A DNA stretch of 64,000 nt, taken from Cellulomonas telluris. GTDB lineage: Bacteria; Actinomycetota; Actinomycetes; Actinomycetales; Cellulomonadaceae. The stretch spans positions 558,001 through 622,000 of the forward strand of contig NZ_QXFN01000003.1 of the NCBI RefSeq assembly GCF_004886325.1. Reading direction: 5' to 3'. A model generated the notes under the pieces. It was not told the DNA's origin and did no database searches. It saw nothing but the letters and a program-made list of their open reading frames with translations. This document shows positions 17,263 to 25,974 of this stretch, in pieces (position 1 is the stretch's first letter; each line of letters opens with the position of its first letter). A program made the translations under genes and the position numbers.

Positions 17263-17295
17263 GAGGTCATCATCGTTCGTCGAGAAGGAGAACAC

Positions 17296-18147
17296 GTGCG
17301 CTGGGTGGTCATGGGCGCCGCGGGGATGCTGGGCACCGACATGGTGTCGGCCGCCGAGCGGGACGGTCACGAGGTCGTGGGGTTCGACCGTCGGACGGTC
17401 GACGTCCTCGACGCCGAGGCCGTCGGTCGCGCCGTGGACGGTGCCGACGTGGTGGTCAACTGCGCTGCGTGGACGGCGGTCGACGCCGCCGAGAGCGAGG
17501 AGGGTGCCGCCTTCGCCGTGAACGCGACGGGTCCGCAGGTCCTGGCGCAGCGCACGCGCGAGGTCGGTGCGCGGCTGGTGCAGATCTCGACGGACTACGT
17601 GTTCGCCGGGGACGCGACCTCGCCCTACGGCGAGGACCAGCTCGCCGCGCCGCGCTCGGCCTACGGCCGCACCAAGCTCGCGGGGGAGTGGGCGGTGCGG
17701 GCGGGGAACCCCGAGCACCTCGTCGTGCGCACCGCGTGGCTGTACGGCGCCGGTGGGGCGTGCTTCCCGCGGACCATCGCCCGGGCGCTCGCGGAGCGGG
17801 GGGCGCTCCAGGTCGTCGCCGACCAGGTCGGGCAGCCCACGTGGACCCGTGACCTCGCCGACCTGGTGGTGCGGCTCGTCGCCGCGGGTGCCCCCTCGGG
17901 CGTCTACCACGGCACGGCGACGGGGCAGACGTCCTGGCACGGGTTCGCCCAGGAGGTCGCGGCGGCCGCGGGGCTGTCGCCCGAGGCGGTCGACCCGACC
18001 ACCAGCGCCGAGTACGTGCGGCCCGCGCCGCGCCCCGCCTACTCGGTCCTCGGGCACGACGCCCTGCACCGGATCGGGGTCGATCCCATCGGTGCCTGGG
18101 ACGAGCGCTGGCGCGTGGCGGCGCCGGAGGTCCTCGGCGCCTCCTGA
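17296..18147 (+). CDS. rmlD: dTDP-4-dehydrorhamnose reductase
   Basis: 283 aa short-chain dehydrogenase-fold enzyme that reduces dTDP-4-keto-L-rhamnose to dTDP-L-rhamnose with NAD(P)H. Visible motifs: GAAGMLGTD (residues 7-15, dinucleotide binding), NCAAWTAVD, the STDYVFAG strand (about 98-105) and the catalytic YGRTKLAGE (Y-x3-K, about 123-131). The GTG start follows AGAAGGAG. Together with rmlC and rmlA it supplies dTDP-rhamnose for the GT2 and WbbL-type transferases in this window. Ends at a strong palindromic terminator shared with rmlA. Confidence 0.95.
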   Translation: MRWVVMGAAGMLGTDMVSAAERDGHEVVGFDRRTVDVLDAEAVGRAVDGADVVVNCAAWTAVDAAESEEGAAFAVNATGPQVLAQRTREVGARLVQISTDYVFAGDATSPYGEDQLAAPRSAYGRTKLAGEWAVRAGNPEHLVVRTAWLYGAGGACFPRTIARALAERGALQVVADQVGQPTWTRDLADLVVRLVAAGAPSGVYHGTATGQTSWHGFAQEVAAAAGLSPEAVDPTTSAEYVRPAPRPAYSVLGHDALHRIGVDPIGAWDERWRVAAPEVLGAS

Positions 18148-18165
18148 CGGCACCCGGTCCGCGGT

Positions 18166-18193
18166 GCCGGGCCCCGGCGCGCCGGGGCCCGGC
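18166..18193. terminator. Bidirectional terminator between rmlD and rmlA
   Basis: A perfect 28-nt G/C palindrome (14 bp each side, centre GCGC) in the convergent gap. It lies 18 nt after the rmlD stop and 5 nt after the rmlA stop. Confidence 0.8.
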
Positions 18194-18198
18194 GCGGA

Positions 18199-19071
18199 TC
18201 AGTGGCCCTCGTTCTCGAGCAGGCCGAGCAGGTAGGTGCCGTACCCGGACTTGACGAGCTTCTCGGCCCGCGCGCGAAGGTCGTCGTCCGAGAGGAAGCC
18301 GCGACGCCACGCGACCTCCTCCGGTGCACCGACCTTGAGACCCTGGCGGTGCTCGATGGTGCGGACGTAGTCCGACGCCTCGAGGAGCGAGTCGAACGTG
18401 CCCGTGTCGAGCCAGGCCGTGCCGCGGGGCAGGACCTCGACCTGCAGGCGCCCCTGCTCGAGGTAGACACGGTTGACGTCCGTGATCTCGTACTCGCCGC
18501 GCGCGGACGGCTTCAGGTCCCGCGCGATCGCGACGACGTCGTTGTCGTAGAAGTACAGACCAGGGACGGCGAAGCTGCTCTTCGGCTGCTTGGGCTTCTC
18601 CTCCAGGGAGAGCGCGCGGCCCGACGCGTCGAACTCGACGACGCCGTACGCGGTGGGGTCCGCGACCCGGTAGGCGAACACCGCGCCGCCGTCGATCCGC
18701 TCGAAGCGCTGCAGCCGGCTGCCGAGCCCGGCTCCGTAGAAGATGTTGTCGCCGAGCACGAGGGCCGCGGGCTCGTTCCCGACGAAGTCCGCGCCGAGGA
18801 CGAAGGCCTGGGCCAGGCCGTTGGGCTCCGCCTGCACCGTGTACTCGATCGAGATGCCGAACTGCGAGCCGTCACCCAGCAGCCGCTGGAACTGCTCGGC
18901 GTCGTGCGGCGTCGTGATCACGAGCACGTCGCGGATCCCGGCGAGGATCAGGGTCGAGAGCGGGTAGTAGATCATCGGCTTGTCGTAGACCGGCACCAGC
19001 TGCTTGCTCACGCCGAGAGTGATGGGGTGCAGCCGGGTGCCGGAGCCGCCGGCGAGGATGATTCCGCGCAT
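18199..19071 (-). CDS. rmlA: Glucose-1-phosphate thymidylyltransferase
   Basis: 290 aa, the usual length. It makes dTDP-glucose from dTTP and glucose-1-phosphate, the first committed step of dTDP-rhamnose synthesis. The N-terminal nucleotidyltransferase signature [11 protein letters not shown] (residues 8-18) and [18 protein letters not shown] follow immediately. Later come [31 protein letters not shown] and [13 protein letters not shown] 19071 fits the family N-terminus MRGIILAGG. It converges on rmlD. rmlB, needed between RmlA and RmlC, is not in this window. Confidence 0.96.
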   Translation of the reverse strand: MRGIILAGGSGTRLHPITLGVSKQLVPVYDKPMIYYPLSTLILAGIRDVLVITTPHDAEQFQRLLGDGSQFGISIEYTVQAEPNGLAQAFVLGADFVGNEPAALVLGDNIFYGAGLGSRLQRFERIDGGAVFAYRVADPTAYGVVEFDASGRALSLEEKPKQPKSSFAVPGLYFYDNDVVAIARDLKPSARGEYEITDVNRVYLEQGRLQVEVLPRGTAWLDTGTFDSLLEASDYVRTIEHRQGLKVGAPEEVAWRRGFLSDDDLRARAEKLVKSGYGTYLLGLLENEGH

Positions 19072-19129
19072 GGCTCGCCATTCTGGACCATCCGGCGGCC
19101 TCGCGGGTGACGGGGCGCGTGCCGCGTGG

Positions 19130-19885
19130 TCAGCCCGCCTCGTGGGTGACCCGCTCGCCGGCCCGCACGCGGGCCAGGGCCGCCCCCTCGAGCGCGTCGC
19201 CGTCGACGAGCACGAACGACCCGTCCACCGCCCACGTGGCCGCTGCCGACAGGGCGAGGTCGACGGCGTCGAGCGCACGTGCGTCCTGGAGCGTCCGGGC
19301 ACCGGCCGGCGGTGCTGCGACGAGCGCGGTGGGCAGCAGCTCCCCGTGCGGCACGTCCGGTCCGCCGGCGACGGCCGGTGCGGACGGGTCCGCCGCCGGC
19401 ACCCAGCCGAGGGCGTCCGGGTAGGTCATGACGGCCGCCGCGGCGTCCACGGCGCCGCGGGGCAGCGGACCCGGCCACGACCGGGCGAGCGCGGCCAGCG
19501 CGACCGCCACGACGGTCGCACCCGTGCCGTGCTCCTCCGGTCGCGACGTGACGACGACGTCGACGGGCCGGCCGTCCGCCGGCTCGCCGCCGGTGCCGGC
19601 CCGTACGACGCACGCGCCCGCCCGCCAGACGCCGAGCGCCCACGTGAGCGCGCGCCAGTGCGGCGGCAGGTCGAGCAGCACCCGCGTGCCCGGGCCGGCG
19701 TCGAGTTCCTCGACGAGCAGGTTGGTGGTCTTCACGGCCCAGTTGACGAGGACCGCCCCCGACAGCTCGACGCGCTCGTGGTCCGGTCCGTACCACGTGA
19801 CGCGCGGCCTGCCGGGCTCGCGCAGCAGGCCGGCGAGCAGGGCGGGCACGTCGCCGGCGCGGCCGGGCGCGGGGAGGTCCGTCAT
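19130..19885 (-). CDS. TIGR03089 family protein
   Basis: 251 aa. It matches my recollection of the actinobacterial TIGR03089 family (Rv3268 in M. tuberculosis), which looks like an N-terminal fragment of AMP-binding acyl-CoA synthetases ([34 protein letters not shown]-type turns) but lacks the catalytic core and C-terminal lobe. Function unknown. ATG 19885 is chosen over upstream starts because TACCCT ends 6 nt before it (leaderless pattern). Neighbours (rml genes, WhiB) match the Mycobacterium order in outline. Confidence 0.83.
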   Translation of the reverse strand: MTDLPAPGRAGDVPALLAGLLREPGRPRVTWYGPDHERVELSGAVLVNWAVKTTNLLVEELDAGPGTRVLLDLPPHWRALTWALGVWRAGACVVRAGTGGEPADGRPVDVVVTSRPEEHGTGATVVAVALAALARSWPGPLPRGAVDAAAAVMTYPDALGWVPAADPSAPAVAGGPDVPHGELLPTALVAAPPAGARTLQDARALDAVDLALSAAATWAVDGSFVLVDGDALEGAALARVRAGERVTHEAG

Positions 19886-19891
19886 GGTCGA

Positions 19892-19897
19892 AGGGTA
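19892..19897 (-). promoter_or_regulatory. -10 hexamer for leaderless TIGR03089 mRNA
   Basis: TACCCT on the minus strand, 6 nt before ATG 19885. Confidence 0.55.
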
Positions 19898-19990
19898 CGC
19901 AGCGGAGGGTCCGGGACCAGCGGGCGGGGACGCCACGCCGCGCACACAGAACTTTCACCCGGACAACTCGGGCATCTAGCACGGCTCCGG

Positions 19991-20019
19991 TTGACGACCG
20001 CGAACGACACGCGTGTAAT
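19991..20019 (+). promoter_or_regulatory. Promoter of whiB
   Basis: TTGACG (19991-19996), 17 nt, then TGTAAT (20014-20019). It is the best -35/-10 pair seen in the window. The expected start near 20026 gives a leader of about 105 nt ending in GGAGG before ATG 20131. Confidence 0.75.
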
Positions 20020-20130
20020 TCCTGAGAACTGATTCATTCGAGCGCGTTCGTCGCGGCCTCCGCGCCGCACGGCCGGCTTCGAGGAGCCAGCCCAGCACGA
20101 GGACATCCAGCATCAACCGCGGAGGCACGT

Positions 20131-20457
20131 ATGTGGCACCTGCTCGACGACGAGGGACTGCCCGACGACGTCGCCACCCCCGTGACCGCACCGACCGGCA
20201 ACGTGCTGTCCCTGTTCGGCACGCCCGACGACGACGGCCCCATGGGGTGGCAGGAGCGCGCGCTGTGCGCCCAGACCGACCCGGAGGCGTTCTTCCCCGA
20301 GAAGGGCGGCTCGACGCGCGAGGCGAAGAAGGTCTGCACGTCCTGCGACGTGCGCGCCGAGTGCCTGGAGTACGCGCTCGCCAACGACGAGCGCTTCGGC
20401 ATCTGGGGCGGGCTCTCGGAGCGGGAGCGCCGCAAGCTCAAGCGGCGCGTGGTCTGA
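20131..20457 (+). CDS. whiB2: WhiB-family iron-sulfur transcriptional regulator (WhiB2/WhmD-like)
   Basis: 108 aa. Four cluster-binding cysteines: Cys46 (ERALC), Cys69 and Cys72 (VCTSC) and Cys78 (AEC), i.e. C-x22-C-x2-C-x5-C. They are followed by the GIWGGLSERER turn and a basic tail KLKRRVV for DNA contact. WhiB proteins bind a [4Fe-4S] cluster and the sigma factor sigma-A. WhiB2/WhmD is linked to septation in mycobacteria. The WhiB2 assignment rests on context: manB, DUF3499, the metallopeptidase and TIGR03089 genes surround it as in M. tuberculosis. Strong sigma-70-like promoter upstream. Confidence 0.93.
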   Translation: MWHLLDDEGLPDDVATPVTAPTGNVLSLFGTPDDDGPMGWQERALCAQTDPEAFFPEKGGSTREAKKVCTSCDVRAECLEYALANDERFGIWGGLSERERRKLKRRVV

Positions 20458-20485
20458 GGCACCCGTCGGCCCGTCCGACCCGCCA

Positions 20486-20510
20486 CGCCGGGCGGCCATG
20501 CCGCCCGGCG
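20486..20510 (+). terminator. Hairpin after whiB
   Basis: Perfect 10-bp stem CGCCGGGCGG/CCGCCCGGCG with loop CCATG, 28 nt beyond the whiB stop. Confidence 0.65.
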
Positions 20511-20539
20511 AGCGGTCGCGAGGGCATGATGGCGCGAGC

Positions 20540-23500
20540 ATGACCGACACGCTGTCCCCCGCGGACCTCCCCACGACCGCGGCCGTACCGGTGACGACCC
20601 CGGTGACGGCCGTCGTGGTGACCCACGGACGCACCGGCTACCTCCCGGCCACCCTGCGCGCGCTCGCGGCCCAGACCCGCCGGCCGTTCCGCGTCCTGCT
20701 CGTCGACGTCGCCGAGCCGGCCCCCGGGGCGCCGGACGGCGGTCTCCGCGCGCTGCTCGAGGAGGCGTTCGCGACCGTCCCGGCGCCCGTGCCACGGCTG
20801 TCGACCGCGTCGGCGGCCGGGGCCCGGTCGTTCGGCGAGGCCGTGTCCGTGGGGCTCGCGACGCTGGCGGACGCGCTCGAGGAGCGGCCGACGCCCTGGC
20901 TGTGGCTGCTGCACGACGACAGCGCCCCCGCGCCGGGCGCCCTCGCGCAGCTCGTCAAGACGGTCGGCCACGCGCCCTCGGTGGCCGTCGCAGGCTGCAA
21001 GCAGCGCACCTGGACGGAGCCGCAGCGCCTCCTCGAGGTGGGCCTGCGCACCACGCGCTCCGGGCGCCGGGTCACGGACGTGGAGCCCAACGAGCTCGAC
21101 CAGGGCCAGCACGACGGCCGCACGGACGTGCTGGGCGTGGGCCTCGCCGGGGCGCTGGTCCGCCGCGACGTGTGGGACGCGCTCGAGGGCACCGACCCGG
21201 CCCTGGGGCCGTACGGCGACGGGCTCGACCTCTCCCGGAGGGCGCGGCTCGCGGGGCACCGGGTCGTCGTGGTCCCCACGGCGGTGGTGCGGCACGCGCA
21301 GGCGGCCTACCACGGCCTGCGCCCCGCGCGCGGCGGGGTGGACGGCGCCCGCGGTGCCGAGCCCGACGGGGGAGCGCGCGAGGTCGACCTCGACGGCGAC
21401 GGCGAGCCGGACGGCGCCGACCCCCGTCGGTCCTTCGCGGCGCGCCGCCGGGCGCTGCTGCACTCCCGCCTCACGGGCTGCCCGCTGCCGCTGCTGCCGC
21501 TCGTGGTGCTCATGGCGCTGGCCGCCGGCGCCCTGCGCGCGCTCGGCCAGCTCGCCGTCAAGCAGCCCGGCCTCGCCGTGGTGGAGGTGCGGGCCGCCCT
21601 GTCGGTCGTGCTGCGCCCGGCGCCGGTCGTCCGCGCACGTCGCCGCGCCCGCGCCTCGCGGGTGCTGCCGCGCCGGACCCTGCGCCCCCTGCAGGCGACG
21701 TGGCGCGACGTGTGGCGGCAGGCGCGCGACCGTCGGCTCGCGCGCCGCGAGGCCCGCCGGACCGTGCAGGCGCCGAGCGAGCTCGAGCTGCGCGAGCTCG
21801 CCGCGCTCGCGACCCGGCGTCGCGTCGCCCTCGCGGCGGTGACGGGCGCCCTCGTCCTGGTCACCGCGCTGGCCCTCGGCGGCGTCGTGGGTCCCGTGCT
21901 GTCCGGAGCGCGCCTCGTCGCGCCCGCGCTGGCACGCGCGACCACCGACCTCGCGGACGTGTGGTGGGCCGCCACGTCGGGCTGGGTCGCCGGGGGCGTC
22001 GGCGCACCCGGTCCCGCCGACCCCCTGCTGCTCGCGCTCGTGCCCCTCGCGGCCCTCCTCGACGGCGACCTCGGCGCGGCGGTCGCCCTCGTCGTGCTCG
22101 GCGGCGTCGTGCTGTCGGGGCTGGGCGCCTGGGCGGCGGCGGGCGCCGCCACGCGGTCGGCGGGCGTGCGCGCCTGGGCCGCCCTCACGTGGGCGGCCGC
22201 GCCGGCGCTGCTGCTCGCCGTCGGTGACGGGCGCGTGGGCGCGGTCCTCGCGCACGCCGCGCTGCCGTGGGTCGCGCTCGGCCTCGCGCGGGCCGTGGGC
22301 GTCCAGCGCGTCGACCAGGTGCTGTCGGGGCTCGTCACGGTCCGGCGCGACCTGGACGAGCCGGTGGTGCGGGACGCCGACGAGGACGCCCCGACCGCCG
22401 TGCAGGACCCGGCCGCGGCACGCCCCGACGAGAGCGACGTCGTGACCCCCGTGCGGGGTGTCCCTGCCCTCCCGCACCCGCGCTCGGCGCCGTCCGGTGC
22501 CGTCCCGACGGTGGCGTCCCACGACCGCGGTGCCGCCGCATCGGGCCGCCCCGCCGCCGTGAGCGCGGTACCCGCGCCGTCCGCGGCGCCGCAGCCGGCG
22601 TCGCCGGTCCTCGTGGGCGCGCCCGACCCGACCGGGTCGCTGGCCGCGGCCGCCGGTGCGGCGCTCGCGCTCGCGCTCGTCGTCGCCGGAGCACCGGTCC
22701 TCCTGGTGCCCGCGCTGCTCGTGCTCGCGGTCGTCGCGCTCGTCGTGCCGCGCGGTCGCGGTCGCGTCCTGCTGACCGCCGTGCCCGCGCTCGTGCTCCT
22801 GGCGCCCCTGCTCGTCGAGGCGGCACGCCGCGGGCCGCAGGGCGTCCGTCTCCTCCTCGCCGACCCCGGACCCGTCGCCGCCGCGCGCCCGGCGGACGCC
22901 CTCGCGCGGCTGCTCGGTCTGCCCGCCGACGCCTCCGCCCTCGTCCCGGCCGAGGTGCCCGCCGGGCTCGGCGACGTGTGGCCCTCCCTGTCCGGCGCCG
23001 TGCTGCTGGCGCTGGCGCTGCTCGCGCTGTGGCGCGGCGCTGCGGTCGCCCGCGGGGTCCGGGCCTGCTGGTGGGTCGCCGCCTGCGGCGTCGCCGCGGC
23101 GACGGCCGTCGCCCTGCTGCCCGCCGCGGCCGGGCCGGACGCCGTCGCACCGGCGTGGACCGGTCCGGCCGTCTCGCTCACGACGCTCGGCCTGCTCGGT
23201 GCCGCGGTGCTCGGCGCGGACCGCCTGCCCGAGCGGCTCGCACGGCACTCGTTCGGCTGGCGGCAGCCGGTCGTGGGGCTGCTCACGGCCGTGGCCGTGC
23301 TCGTCGCCCTCGCGGTGCCGGCGGCCTGGGCGTGGTCCGCGCGCACGCAGGAGACCGTCGCCCTGCGCGCGTCGCAGGCGCCGGTCGTGCCGGTGGTGGG
23401 CCAGCAGGGCGGGTCGTCCCCGGCCGCGTCGCGCGTCCTGGCGCTGTCGTCGCTGCCCGGGGAGGAGGCGGCCGGGACGGTCGCCTGGAGCCTGCTGCGG

Positions 23501-24208
23501 GCCGACGGTGAGCAGCTCGTGGACGTCGCCGCCGCCGTCGGCACCCGCGGCGTGCAGGGCGGGCTCGTCGACCCGGTGGGGGGTGCCCCGGACGCCGCGA
23601 CCGACGAGGTGGCGGCGGTGGCCGCCCGGCTCGCCGGTGGTGCCGCGGGCGACGTGGCCCCCGCGCTGGCGGCGCTCGGCGTGGCGGACGTGCTCGCACC
23701 CCCGCCGACCGACGACAGCGCCGCCGCGCGGCAGGCCCGTGCTCGCCTGGTGGGCGTGCTGGACGCGACGGCCGGGCTCGAGCGGGTGACGCACGACGGC
23801 GCCGGCACGCTCTGGCGCGTGCGGCCCGCGGCGGACGACGTGCTCGCGTCCTGGGCCCGGCTCGTCCCGGCGGAGGCCGACGTGGCGGAGCCCGTGCCGG
23901 GCGTGGAGGCCGTGCCGGCCCAGGGGCGCGCCGTGCGGACCGGTGTCGGCGCCGGCGACGAGGACAGGGTGCTCGTGCTCGCCGAGCGGGCCGACCCGGG
24001 GTGGCAGGCGTGGCTCGACGGCCGGCCTCTCCCGCGCGCCGACGCCGGGTGGCGGCAGGCGTTCGCGGTGGGCGCCGAGGCCGGCCTGCTCGAGGTGCGG
24101 TACGTCGCGCCGGGCCGGACGGCGTGGCTCGCGGCGCTCGGCGCGACGACGCTCGTGACGGTGCTGCTGGCGCTGCCGCTGCGCCGGCGGCGCGGGGTGC
24201 GGACATGA
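20540..24208 (+). CDS. Large GT2 glycosyltransferase with C-terminal polytopic membrane region
   Basis: 1222 aa. Residues about 10-260 are a GT2 domain (VTAVVVTHGRTGYLP, LWLLHDDSAPAP with the DDS metal motif, GLDLSRRARLAGHRV). Residues about 310-345 begin the membrane part. A basic segment (about 355-420), several spans (about 435-590), a disordered acidic/Pro loop (about 605-690) and further spans (about 700-960) follow. A final extracellular-like domain ends in one last helix and a basic tail. This fusion is typical of the GT2 encoded beside WhiB in many actinobacteria; its substrate is unknown to me. The stop overlaps the next start (ATGA). ATG 20540 fits the domain start; a longer frame exists upstream. 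Confidence 0.84.
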   Translation: MTDTLSPADLPTTAAVPVTTPVTAVVVTHGRTGYLPATLRALAAQTRRPFRVLLVDVAEPAPGAPDGGLRALLEEAFATVPAPVPRLSTASAAGARSFGEAVSVGLATLADALEERPTPWLWLLHDDSAPAPGALAQLVKTVGHAPSVAVAGCKQRTWTEPQRLLEVGLRTTRSGRRVTDVEPNELDQGQHDGRTDVLGVGLAGALVRRDVWDALEGTDPALGPYGDGLDLSRRARLAGHRVVVVPTAVVRHAQAAYHGLRPARGGVDGARGAEPDGGAREVDLDGDGEPDGADPRRSFAARRRALLHSRLTGCPLPLLPLVVLMALAAGALRALGQLAVKQPGLAVVEVRAALSVVLRPAPVVRARRRARASRVLPRRTLRPLQATWRDVWRQARDRRLARREARRTVQAPSELELRELAALATRRRVALAAVTGALVLVTALALGGVVGPVLSGARLVAPALARATTDLADVWWAATSGWVAGGVGAPGPADPLLLALVPLAALLDGDLGAAVALVVLGGVVLSGLGAWAAAGAATRSAGVRAWAALTWAAAPALLLAVGDGRVGAVLAHAALPWVALGLARAVGVQRVDQVLSGLVTVRRDLDEPVVRDADEDAPTAVQDPAAARPDESDVVTPVRGVPALPHPRSAPSGAVPTVASHDRGAAASGRPAAVSAVPAPSAAPQPASPVLVGAPDPTGSLAAAAGAALALALVVAGAPVLLVPALLVLAVVALVVPRGRGRVLLTAVPALVLLAPLLVEAARRGPQGVRLLLADPGPVAAARPADALARLLGLPADASALVPAEVPAGLGDVWPSLSGAVLLALALLALWRGAAVARGVRACWWVAACGVAAATAVALLPAAAGPDAVAPAWTGPAVSLTTLGLLGAAVLGADRLPERLARHSFGWRQPVVGLLTAVAVLVALAVPAAWAWSARTQETVALRASQAPVVPVVGQQGGSSPAASRVLALSSLPGEEAAGTVAWSLLRADGEQLVDVAAAVGTRGVQGGLVDPVGGAPDAATDEVAAVAARLAGGAAGDVAPALAALGVADVLAPPPTDDSAAARQARARLVGVLDATAGLERVTHDGAGTLWRVRPAADDVLASWARLVPAEADVAEPVPGVEAVPAQGRAVRTGVGAGDEDRVLVLAERADPGWQAWLDGRPLPRADAGWRQAFAVGAEAGLLEVRYVAPGRTAWLAALGATTLVTVLLALPLRRRRGVRT

Positions 24209-25974
24209 CGACGGACGACGGCGCGAGCAGGGACGACGGCATGACCAGGGACGACGGCACGACGAGGGACGACGGCACGACGAGCGACCACGGCACGACG
24301 AGCGACCACGGCACGACGAGCGACCACGGCACGGCCGGCGGCGACGGCACGACCGGCCGCCACGGCACGACCACGGACGCCGCGTCGGTGGACGAGGCGG
24401 CGCCCGCCGGAGCCGCGGGGGAACCTGCCGCCGCCGGGGCGGACCGTCGCGGCCGGGTCGGGCGCGTCGTCGGGGCGCTGGCCGTGCTCGCCCTGACCGC
24501 GGGCGCGGTCGCGGCGGGCGCGCGCCTGGGCGTCGCCGAGGCCGTGCCCGTGGCGGGCGCGGCCGTCGAGGCCCCGCCGACGCCGACGACCCTCGGGTGC
24601 GCCGGGACGCTGCAGCCCCCGGACGAGCGCCGGCGCGGTGACGCCGCCTTCGACCCCGCGCCCGTGCCGCCCGTCACCACGGTCGACGCGCTCGTCGCCG
24701 CCGGCCCGGGTGCCGGCGCCCTCGACGCCCTGACCGCCGCCGGCGACGGGATCGACCGTGCCGGGGCGGGCGGGGGAGCGTTGCGCGTCGAGGACGTGGA
24801 GGCGGCCCTCGTGGTGCGCGCCGACCCCGCCGAGGAGGCACCGGTGCTCGCCGGCACGACGACGTCCCTCGTCTCCGAGGGCGACCTGCGGGGCCTGTCG
24901 GCGGCCTCGTGCGTCGCGCCCGGTGTCGACGACTGGCTGGTGGGCGGTGCCACCACGGTGGGGTCGTCGGCGGCGCTGGTGCTCACCAACCCGGGCCTGA
25001 CGACGGCCGAGGTCACCGCGGAGGTCTGGGGGCCCAACGGGCCCGTCGAGACCGCCACCGACCGGCACGTCGTGGCACCGGGCGCGACCGAGGTGGTCGA
25101 CCTGGGCGGGGCCGCCGCCGAGCAGCGTGCGCTCGTGGTCCACGTGACGACCACCGGCGGTCAGGTGGTCTCCCACCTGCAGGCGACGAGCGTCGAGGGC
25201 TTCACCCCGGCGGGCACCGACCTGGTCGTGCCCGGGCACGCACCGGCCACGCGTCAGGTGGTGCCCGCCCTCGTCGTCGAGCGGTCCCGGGTGGGCGCCG
25301 AGGTCGCGCCCGCCCTGCGGCTGCTCGCGCCCGGGGACGTCGGCACCACCGCGCGCGTCACCCTCCTGGGGGCCGACGGCCCGGTCGAGCTGCCCGGGGC
25401 GGACGCGGTGCAGCTGCCCGCGGGAGCCGTCGTGGACGTGCCCCTCGGCGGGCTGCCCGCCGGCGCCTGGACCGTCGTCGTGGACGCGCCGGAGCCCGTC
25501 GTCGCCGCGGCCGTCGCATCCCGCACGGGCAGCGAGGGCGAGCTGGACGACCGGCCCCGTGTCGAGCGCGCCTGGTCCGCCGCCGTGCCGGACGCACCGC
25601 ACGCGGCCGTCGCGCTGCCCCGGGGCGTCGAGGCACGCCTGGTGGTCGGCGCGGTCGCCGAGGGGGACGACCCGACGGCGACCGGGGAGGGGCGTGCGCG
25701 GCTGCGCGTCCTGGGCGACGACGGACGGGTCCTGTCGGAGCACGACGTCACCGTCGACGCCGGCACGACGGGCTCGTGGCCCGTGGCCGACCTGGCCGAC
25801 GACGCCGCGGGTCTCGAGCTGGAGACCCTGCGCGGCGCCCGCGTCCTCTGGTCCGTGCAGCTCGAGGTCGAGCAGGACGACGGCGTGCTGACCTCGGTGC
25901 TCCTGCCCGTCCCGGTCGCCGACGGGGCAGCGGCCCTGCGGGTGCGCGAGGACGGGCGCGCGACGCGGGGCTAG
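24205..25974 (+). CDS. DUF5719 family secreted/anchored protein
   Basis: 589 aa, coupled to the GT2 gene by an ATGA overlap. Residues 4-57 are nine 6-residue repeats of the form [RS]D[DH]GTT. One membrane segment lies at about 91-112, so the repeats are cytoplasmic and the rest is outside. The extracellular part (about 125-589) consists of beta-sandwich-like stretches (SSAALVLTNPGLTTAEVTAEVWG, VVDLGGAAAEQRAL, VVSHLQATSVEGF), consistent with DUF5719. Function unknown; its constant pairing with the large GT2 suggests a surface partner. An alternative ATG at 24241 would remove two repeats. Confidence 0.82.
   Translation: MTTDDGASRDDGMTRDDGTTRDDGTTSDHGTTSDHGTTSDHGTAGGDGTTGRHGTTTDAASVDEAAPAGAAGEPAAAGADRRGRVGRVVGALAVLALTAGAVAAGARLGVAEAVPVAGAAVEAPPTPTTLGCAGTLQPPDERRRGDAAFDPAPVPPVTTVDALVAAGPGAGALDALTAAGDGIDRAGAGGGALRVEDVEAALVVRADPAEEAPVLAGTTTSLVSEGDLRGLSAASCVAPGVDDWLVGGATTVGSSAALVLTNPGLTTAEVTAEVWGPNGPVETATDRHVVAPGATEVVDLGGAAAEQRALVVHVTTTGGQVVSHLQATSVEGFTPAGTDLVVPGHAPATRQVVPALVVERSRVGAEVAPALRLLAPGDVGTTARVTLLGADGPVELPGADAVQLPAGAVVDVPLGGLPAGAWTVVVDAPEPVVAAAVASRTGSEGELDDRPRVERAWSAAVPDAPHAAVALPRGVEARLVVGAVAEGDDPTATGEGRARLRVLGDDGRVLSEHDVTVDAGTTGSWPVADLADDAAGLELETLRGARVLWSVQLEVEQDDGVLTSVLLPVPVADGAAALRVREDGRATRG
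24214..24375 (+). repeat. 18-bp tandem repeat in DUF5719 N-terminus
   Basis: Nine in-frame 18-bp units encoding [RS]D[DH]GTT-like hexapeptides. Copies 3-6 are identical or nearly so at the DNA level (GACCACGGCACGACGAGC type); the outer copies are degenerate. Confidence 0.85.
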
